A model generated the notes under the pieces. The model saw only the letters and a program-made list of their open reading frames with translations, was not told where the DNA came from and made no database searches. Below, piece by piece: positions 13,775 to 17,902 of a stretch of 17,902 nucleotides of DNA. Position 1 is the stretch's first letter. The number at the start of each line of letters is the position of its first letter. The position numbers and the translations under genes were made by a program. Origin of the DNA: Candidatus Rokuibacteriota bacterium (lineage in GTDB: Bacteria; Methylomirabilota; Methylomirabilia; Rokubacteriales; CSP1-6); contig JACQCN010000329.1 in the NCBI GenBank assembly GCA_016201575.1, forward strand, positions 1 through 17,902, given 5' to 3'.

Positions 13775-14670
13775 TGGTGGCGACGCTCGGCTTCGTCGGG
13801 CTCGGGACGATGGGCGGCCGCATGGCCCGGCGGCTGCTCGACGCCGGCCACGCCGTCGTCGGCTGGAACCGCACGCCCGCGAAGGCCAAGCCGCTGGTGG
13901 ACCGGGGGCTACGCCTGGCCGACTCGCCGCGCGCGGTGGCGGAGGCGGCCGAGGTGGTGTTCAGCATGGTGACGGATCCCGCGGCCCTCCGCGGCGTCGC
14001 GCTCGGTGAGGACGGCATCGTCGCCGGTCTGCGGCCGGGCGCCGTGTACGTGGACATGAGCACGGTGAGTCCCGCGGCCACGCGCGAGGTGGGCGAGCGG
14101 GTGCGGGCGCGCGGGGCGGCCATGCTGGACGCGCCCGTCTCCGGCAGCATCTCCACGCTCGAGCAGGGCCAGCTCGCGATCATGGTCGGCGGCGACCCGG
14201 CCGTGCTGGAGCGCGTGCGTCCCTACCTGCTCGCCATCGGGCCCACCATCACCCACGTGGGCCCGCTCGGGCTCGCGGTGGCGATGAAGCTCGCCATCAA
14301 CCTCGGGCTCGGCATCCAGATGGTCGCGTTCAGCGAGGCGGTGCTGCTGGCGGAGAAGGCGGGGATCGCGCGGGAGGCGGCCGTGGACGCGCTGCTCAAG
14401 AGCGTGGCCGCCTCGCCGATGCTGAAGTACCGCGGCCCGTTCGTGCTGAAGATGCCGGAGGCGGCGTGGGCCAGCGCGCAGCTGATGGAGAAGGACCTGC
14501 AGCTCGCCCTCGACCTCGGGCGAGAGGCGGGCGTCCCGCTGCCCACCACCGCCCTCGCCTCCGCGCTCTACACCGCGACGCGCGCGGCCGGGCTGGCCGC
14601 CCAGGACATGGCCGCCGTCTTCGACGTCCTCGCGCGCCTCGGCGGCCTCCGGGAGAGCCCGAAGGCCTGA
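13774..14670 (+). CDS. NAD(P)-dependent beta-hydroxyacid dehydrogenase (3-hydroxyisobutyrate dehydrogenase family)
   Basis: The ATG shares one base with the preceding stop (TGATG). The 298-residue cytoplasmic protein has an N-terminal Rossmann domain with GFVGLGTMGGRMA at 6-18. WNRT at 31-34 has the Asn-Arg pair typical of NADP rather than NAD preference. The substrate motif is DAPVSGS at 119-125 and the catalytic Lys is K172 in MKLAINL, with N176 one turn later. These features are complete for the family (3-hydroxyisobutyrate, tartronate semialdehyde, 6-phosphogluconate-like or succinic semialdehyde reductases). It is the last gene of the six-gene operon and converges on the minus-strand genes with only 7 nt between; no terminator hairpin is visible there. 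Confidence 0.9.
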   Translation: MVATLGFVGLGTMGGRMARRLLDAGHAVVGWNRTPAKAKPLVDRGLRLADSPRAVAEAAEVVFSMVTDPAALRGVALGEDGIVAGLRPGAVYVDMSTVSPAATREVGERVRARGAAMLDAPVSGSISTLEQGQLAIMVGGDPAVLERVRPYLLAIGPTITHVGPLGLAVAMKLAINLGLGIQMVAFSEAVLLAEKAGIAREAAVDALLKSVAASPMLKYRGPFVLKMPEAAWASAQLMEKDLQLALDLGREAGVPLPTTALASALYTATRAAGLAAQDMAAVFDVLARLGGLRESPKA

Positions 14671-14677
14671 CCCGCCG

Positions 14678-15079
14678 TCAGAGGATTTCCCGGGCCGCCA
14701 CCAGGTTGCCCTCGTCCGTCCACCCTGCGTAGGTGATGCGCGTGATCTGCCGGTGGAGCAGGGCGAGCCGCTTGCGGAAGTCCACGGTGAACGTGACCTT
14801 CACCTTGCTCCCCTGCCGCTCCAGGACCTTGGCGTACGGCACCATCATCTTCTCGACGTACTCGGCGTCGACGTACATGCAGAGCTTCTGCTCCAGGAGC
14901 CGCCGCTTCAGCTCCTCCCGGTCCCCGTCGGCCCGGCGCTCTTCCGCGACCGCCTGGTCGTACGCCTCGGGGCTGGTGCACAGCCAGGACCCCGGCTTCA
15001 GCGTCTGCAGAGACTCCCCCGCGTGGGCGGCGCTCACCGCGAGGCCCGCCAGCATCAGCGCCCGCCAGGCGGTCTTCAT
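14678..15079 (-). CDS. Small secreted protein of unknown function in the xoxFG cluster
   Basis: I chose the ATG at 15079 because it overlaps the cytochrome stop (ATGA) and gives a clean signal peptide (MKTAWRALMLAGLAVSAAHA, cleavage after residue 20). The mature part has about 113 residues, a charged central helix (residues 41-66), and two cysteines, C34 (SWLCTSPEAY) and C67 (KLCMYVDAEY), which could form one disulfide. KVKVTFTVDFRKR looks like a beta strand pair. I do not recognise the family. In lanthanide methanol dehydrogenase clusters the third gene is usually xoxJ, a periplasmic binding-protein-like product of more than 250 residues; this protein is far shorter and does not resemble it. 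Confidence 0.75.
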   Translation of the reverse strand: MKTAWRALMLAGLAVSAAHAGESLQTLKPGSWLCTSPEAYDQAVAEERRADGDREELKRRLLEQKLCMYVDAEYVEKMMVPYAKVLERQGSKVKVTFTVDFRKRLALLHRQITRITYAGWTDEGNLVAAREIL

Positions 15080-15555
15080 TTCCAGTTCGCTCCTTCGATC
15101 GCCAGGGTCTCCAGAAACGAGCCGATCTGGCCGATCTGCTTCTCGTCGAGCACCTCCTTCCACGGCGGCATCTGCTTGTCCGTGCGGCCGTTCTTCACGA
15201 TCGTGATGAACTCCCGGTAGCCGCGCCAGAACTGGCGCAGGTCCGCGGCGTACTTCCCGAACCGCGAGACGCCGTCGGCGTGCGGGCCGTGACACTGGGT
15301 GCACCACATGGAGTAGAGCTTGCGGCCGGCCGCGATCGCCTCCGGCTTGCCGGAGACGGGGTTGGACGATGCGACGGACCCGGTGGGCTGATCAGTGGCC
15401 GCGGGCGGGTTCTCGCCAATGGCGGCGCGCTCGGCGGCGCCGGCCTTCTCGTCCATCGCGCGCGCGGCGCCCGGCCCCCCGAGCAGGAGCGCGGACGCGC
15501 CCGCGAGGATGATCGCCAACGGCACGACACACTTCGTCAACGGGTCGACTCTCAC
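15076..15555 (-). CDS. xoxG: XoxG-like periplasmic cytochrome c
   Basis: GTG at 15555 has AAGGAGA upstream. The 159-residue protein has a signal peptide (hydrophobic 10-27, cleavage near AARAMDE), a low-complexity Ala/Pro spacer to about 70, and one class I cytochrome c domain. The heme site is C85-T-Q-C88-H89 and the likely axial ligand is M129 in KQMPPW. It is the probable electron acceptor of the PQQ dehydrogenase encoded upstream, passing electrons to the terminal oxidase. It is separated from that gene by an 87-nt gap holding a strong stem-loop and overlaps the next gene by 4 nt. The name rests on context; cytochromes of this kind also serve other PQQ alcohol dehydrogenases. Confidence 0.8.
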   Translation of the reverse strand: MRVDPLTKCVVPLAIILAGASALLLGGPGAARAMDEKAGAAERAAIGENPPAATDQPTGSVASSNPVSGKPEAIAAGRKLYSMWCTQCHGPHADGVSRFGKYAADLRQFWRGYREFITIVKNGRTDKQMPPWKEVLDEKQIGQIGSFLETLAIEGANWK

Positions 15556-15585
15556 GTCTGATCTCTCCTTGGACGGTGGGAAGAA

Positions 15586-15631
15586 GAGGCGGGACAGGAA
15601 GCGCGAACCTCCGCGTCCCCTGTCCCGCCTC
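15586..15631 (-). promoter_or_regulatory. 13-bp stem-loop between the dehydrogenase and cytochrome genes
   Basis: Positions 15586-15598 and 15619-15631 are perfect inverted repeats (GAGGCGGGACAGG and its complement) around a 20-nt loop. No T-run follows on either strand, so simple termination is unlikely. Its place between the two genes suits an mRNA-stabilising or partial-termination element that would keep the dehydrogenase transcript more abundant than the cytochrome transcript. Confidence 0.6.
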
Positions 15632-15642
15632 GCGCGCTCGCC

Positions 15643-17433
15643 TCAGTCGAGGGAGAAGACGACGATGGCGGCGCTTTCCTTCATGTTGATGATCTTGTCC
15701 TTGTGGTACCAGTCCGCCAGGGCCCGCCCCACGTAGGAGCCGTGCCCGACGGCGACCCCGATGTACTGCTTGCCGCCGACGGAGTAGGAGATGATCCCGC
15801 CGTTGTGGCCGGAGCCGTTGTTGAACCGCCACAGCACGTCACCGGTCTTGGCGTCCAGGCCCTCGACGAAGCCGTCGGTGGTCCCGACGAAGAGCAGGCC
15901 GCCGCCGGTGGACAGCAGCGCCGAGTGGGGGATGATGGTGTACCGCTTCTCCCAGGTGATCTTCCCGCTGACAGGATCCCGCGCCGTAAGGCGGCCGTAG
16001 GCGGACGACTCACCAGGCGGGGCCGCGCCCACCCACTCCGCGCTCATGAAGGCCTGCGCGAAGGGCTCGGTGATGCGAGACTCCGACCCGGCGCTGATGG
16101 TGGTGCCGCCCCCCTTGGGAGAGACCGTGAGGTACATGCACCACTCGTTGGCGATGCGGTAGAACAGCTTGGTCTGCGGGTCGTAGGTGCCGGGGTTCCA
16201 GCTATGCCCGCCGTCGATGGCCGGGCAGACCAGCGTCTTCTCCCCCGCCTTCGGCCACAGCATGTTCTGCCACTCACCGGTCTCGAGGTTGAACCCGCTC
16301 GTCCAGTTGTAGGACTTCATGTCCGGGTAGACGGCGATGGGCTTGCCGGTCTTGCGGTCGTGCACGTGGTTGAAGCCGTTCTTGCCGGGATGGAGCACGA
16401 GCTTGCGGCCGCGCGCGTCGTCGAACAGGACGTACTCGCCGGGCGCGGCGTCGTAGTCGTACGCGTCGCTCGGGGCTTCCTGGAAGTACCAGTTGAGCTT
16501 CCCGGTGTTCAGGTCCAGGGCCACCGTCGACGACGTGTAGAGGTTGTCGCCAGGCCGCCAGCCGTCGGCGTTGACGTTCCGGCAGTCGGCGCCGCAGTAG
16601 TCGTAGTCGGGGTCCGGGTTGCCGGTCCCCATGAAGATCTGGTTGTTGTCGTAGTCGACCGACCCCGGCTGCCACGACCCGCCGCCGCCGTACTTCCACG
16701 AGTCGCCCTTCCAGGTCGCGAGCGCCCTGGGGTCATCGCGGCCGGTCGTGTAGAAGATCCACTTGATGTCGCCGGTCTTCGGGTTGATCCCGAAGATCTT
16801 CCCCTCGATCGGGTACTCGCCGCCATTCTGCCCGATCACGAGGAGGTCGGAGCTGACGAAGGTCGCCGCCCCGCTGAAGCCGATGGTGTCCTTCTTGGAG
16901 TTGACGATCTGCCGGTCCCAGACGGGCTGGCCGGTGTTCTCGTCGAGGGCCACGAGGCGGCCGTCGACCGTCCCCATGTAGACGCGGCCGTCACCGATCG
17001 CGAGGCCACGGGTGTGGGCGAAGAACGAGCGCGAGACGACCGCCTCGTCCATCTTCGGCACGTAGGCCCAGACCCGCTCGCCGGTCACGGCGTTGAGCTT
17101 CCAGACCGTCGACGGGTTGGTGGCCACGTACATGTACCCGTCGATGACGAGCGGCGTGCTGTGCAGGCCCATCCGCGGGTCGCCGGGCTGGAAGATCCAG
17201 GCCGGGCGCAGCTTCTTGACGTTGGAAGTGTTGATCTGGTTGAGGGGGCTGTACCGCCAGGCCGAGTCCACGGTGCGGTGGTACGAGCACCAGTTCTGGT
17301 CCGGGCAGTTCTTGATCTCGTCGGCGGAGGAGCCGGCCTGCGCCGCCGGGGCGGCCAGCAGGACGGCCACCGCGAGACACACCGCCACGGTCCCCAACTG
17401 CAGGAGAAGCCTGAACATGCGTCGATCTTTCAT
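15643..17433 (-). CDS. xoxF: Lanthanide-type PQQ-dependent alcohol (methanol) dehydrogenase, XoxF-like
   Basis: ATG at 17433 has GGAGGA upstream. The 596-residue protein has a signal peptide (cleavage near AAQAGSS, about residue 34) and an eight-bladed PQQ propeller with the usual tryptophan-docking blades. Expected metal ligands are E206 (NGGEY), N272 (GTGNP) and D326; D328 follows in YDYDAA. This second aspartate marks lanthanide-dependent enzymes, where calcium MxaF has alanine. It oxidises a primary alcohol, probably methanol, in the periplasm and passes electrons to cytochrome c. The adjacent cysteine pair that other methanol dehydrogenases have before RGLA is absent (the region reads SRSFFAHTRGLAI, 134-146). 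An N-terminal C43/C49 pair and C280/C284 are additional. It could therefore be a divergent PQQ alcohol dehydrogenase rather than classical XoxF; the gene symbol is tentative. Confidence 0.85.
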   Translation of the reverse strand: MKDRRMFRLLLQLGTVAVCLAVAVLLAAPAAQAGSSADEIKNCPDQNWCSYHRTVDSAWRYSPLNQINTSNVKKLRPAWIFQPGDPRMGLHSTPLVIDGYMYVATNPSTVWKLNAVTGERVWAYVPKMDEAVVSRSFFAHTRGLAIGDGRVYMGTVDGRLVALDENTGQPVWDRQIVNSKKDTIGFSGAATFVSSDLLVIGQNGGEYPIEGKIFGINPKTGDIKWIFYTTGRDDPRALATWKGDSWKYGGGGSWQPGSVDYDNNQIFMGTGNPDPDYDYCGADCRNVNADGWRPGDNLYTSSTVALDLNTGKLNWYFQEAPSDAYDYDAAPGEYVLFDDARGRKLVLHPGKNGFNHVHDRKTGKPIAVYPDMKSYNWTSGFNLETGEWQNMLWPKAGEKTLVCPAIDGGHSWNPGTYDPQTKLFYRIANEWCMYLTVSPKGGGTTISAGSESRITEPFAQAFMSAEWVGAAPPGESSAYGRLTARDPVSGKITWEKRYTIIPHSALLSTGGGLLFVGTTDGFVEGLDAKTGDVLWRFNNGSGHNGGIISYSVGGKQYIGVAVGHGSYVGRALADWYHKDKIINMKESAAIVVFSLD

Positions 17434-17500
17434 GAGAATCCTCCGAACGCTTCGTTAGAAGGAGCGACCATTTGAGCCGTCGCGGGGAGGCACGGCTGGG

Positions 17501-17518
17501 GGCCCGCGGAGGCGGGCC
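17501..17518 (-). other. GC hairpin in the gap before xoxF
   Basis: A 7-bp stem (17501-17507 with 17512-17518) with a 4-nt loop lies in the 252-nt gap 17434-17685, downstream of livF and upstream of xoxF. It could end livF transcription or be a leader structure; no T-run follows. Confidence 0.35.
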
Positions 17519-17634
17519 ATCCCCCCTGCGCCATCCGGGCGAGTGGTGGCAAGGACCGCAACAACTTGTCCAGAGGCCCGGTCCAGGGGCATTGCCTCTC
17601 CCAGCCGAGTACCGACGGCTCGAAAGTGGCCGGA

Positions 17635-17663
17635 GTCTGCGCTTACCCCTAAGGGGCTGTCAA
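17635..17663 (-). promoter_or_regulatory. Possible promoter of the xoxF cluster
   Basis: On the minus strand a perfect -35 box TTGACA lies at 17663-17658, but the -10 region about 17-18 nt further (GCAGACT) is a poor match. A short palindrome CCCCTTAGGGG (17656-17646) sits between the two boxes and could be an operator. The leader to the ATG would be about 200 nt. Confidence 0.35.
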
Positions 17664-17685
17664 GGCACTTTTTCCCGCCCGCGGC

Positions 17686-17901
17686 TCACACGCCGAGGAA
17701 GCGCTGCCCAATCGCGGGATCGTGCCGGAGCTCGTCGGGCGTGCCCTCGAACTGGATGCGCCCCTGGTCCATCACGTACAGGCGCCGCGAGAGGGCCAGG
17801 GCCACCTCCAGCGTCTGCTCGACCAGCAGGATCGTCACGCCGGCGCGGTTGATCTCGGCGAGGATCTCCGTGAGGGCCCGCACGAGGAGGGGCGACAGGC
17901 C
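17686..17901 (-). CDS. livF: Branched-chain amino acid ABC transporter ATPase LivF, C-terminal part (cut by window edge)
   Basis: The frame enters from the right edge and ends at TGA (17688-17686), giving 71 residues. It begins GLSPLLV, the segment just after the Walker B motif in LivF. It continues with TILLVEQTLEVALALS, which holds the H-loop region with the Gln-Thr form common in LivF, and YVMDQGRIQFEGTPDELRHDP, ending QRFLGV. LivF is one of the two cytoplasmic ATPases that drive Liv transporters. It is on the opposite strand and 5.5 kb away from livH/livM in this window, so it probably belongs to another Liv operon reaching in from the right, although it could serve both. Confidence 0.92.
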   Translation of the reverse strand, partial: GLSPLLVRALTEILAEINRAGVTILLVEQTLEVALALSRRLYVMDQGRIQFEGTPDELRHDPAIGQRFLGV

Positions 17902-17902
17902 C

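Noticed and set aside
12817..14120. First part (about 320 codons) of a 617-codon + strand frame that ends as the hydroxyacid dehydrogenase
   Set aside because: The part before 13774 is an out-of-frame Arg/Gly/Pro reading of the acyl-CoA dehydrogenase gene; only the dehydrogenase portion from 13774 is real.
14671..14677. Bidirectional terminator between convergent genes
   Set aside because: Only 7 nt separate the stop codons and no stem with a T-run is visible there.
15703..17475. A 590-codon open frame on the + strand opposite xoxF
   Set aside because: It is low-complexity Val/Asp/Arg/Gly translation antisense to a gene with clear PQQ dehydrogenase motifs.

Overview
This window looks like a high-GC (roughly two-thirds G+C) free-living soil or sediment bacterium. 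Three things fit the Rokubacteria/Methylomirabilota: a lanthanide-type PQQ alcohol dehydrogenase with its cytochrome c, branched-chain-amino-acid-type (Liv) ABC transporter genes mixed with CoA and VOC enzymes, and the base composition. The placement is inference from gene content. No RNA gene, CRISPR array or insertion sequence was seen.

Left part (1-5053, + strand): the 3' end of a PolX-type PHP domain gene. Next come two small genes, GlsB/YeaQ-like and DUF190, each carrying one in-frame stop codon. Then a Tat-exported DsrE-like protein with its own promoter, and a three-gene periplasmic set: a thioredoxin-like CPFC protein, a stand-alone DsbD N-terminal-like domain, and a secreted protein built of about eleven 40-residue helical repeats.

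Middle (5108-8880, - strand): this is the most notable part. A complete fluoride (crcB) riboswitch can be read on the minus strand at 8418-8332: a sigma70 promoter, an aptamer with the P1, P2 and pseudoknot pairings, and an intrinsic terminator that competes for the P1 strand. It controls a tight operon of a DUF6062 cysteine/histidine protein, a cation:proton antiporter and a universal stress protein. Behind the operon lies a composite wreck: a possible CrcB start, half of a TauE/SafE permease and a frameshifted TsdA-like cytochrome c, joined end to end. The DUF190 pseudogene at the left may be another remnant of an older fluoride locus. Upstream, a VOC protein is transcribed in the same direction.

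Right part (8881-14670, + strand): a six-gene overlapping operon of a substrate-binding protein, LivH and LivM permeases, a VOC protein, an acyl-CoA dehydrogenase homologue lacking the usual catalytic glutamate, and an NADP-type 3-hydroxyisobutyrate dehydrogenase family enzyme. No ABC ATPase lies in this operon. It reads as uptake plus catabolism of an unidentified carboxylic or amino acid.

Far right (14678-17902, - strand): a XoxF-like PQQ dehydrogenase, a 13-bp stem-loop, a XoxG-like cytochrome c and a small secreted protein of unknown function, preceded by the 3' part of a livF ATPase gene cut by the window edge.
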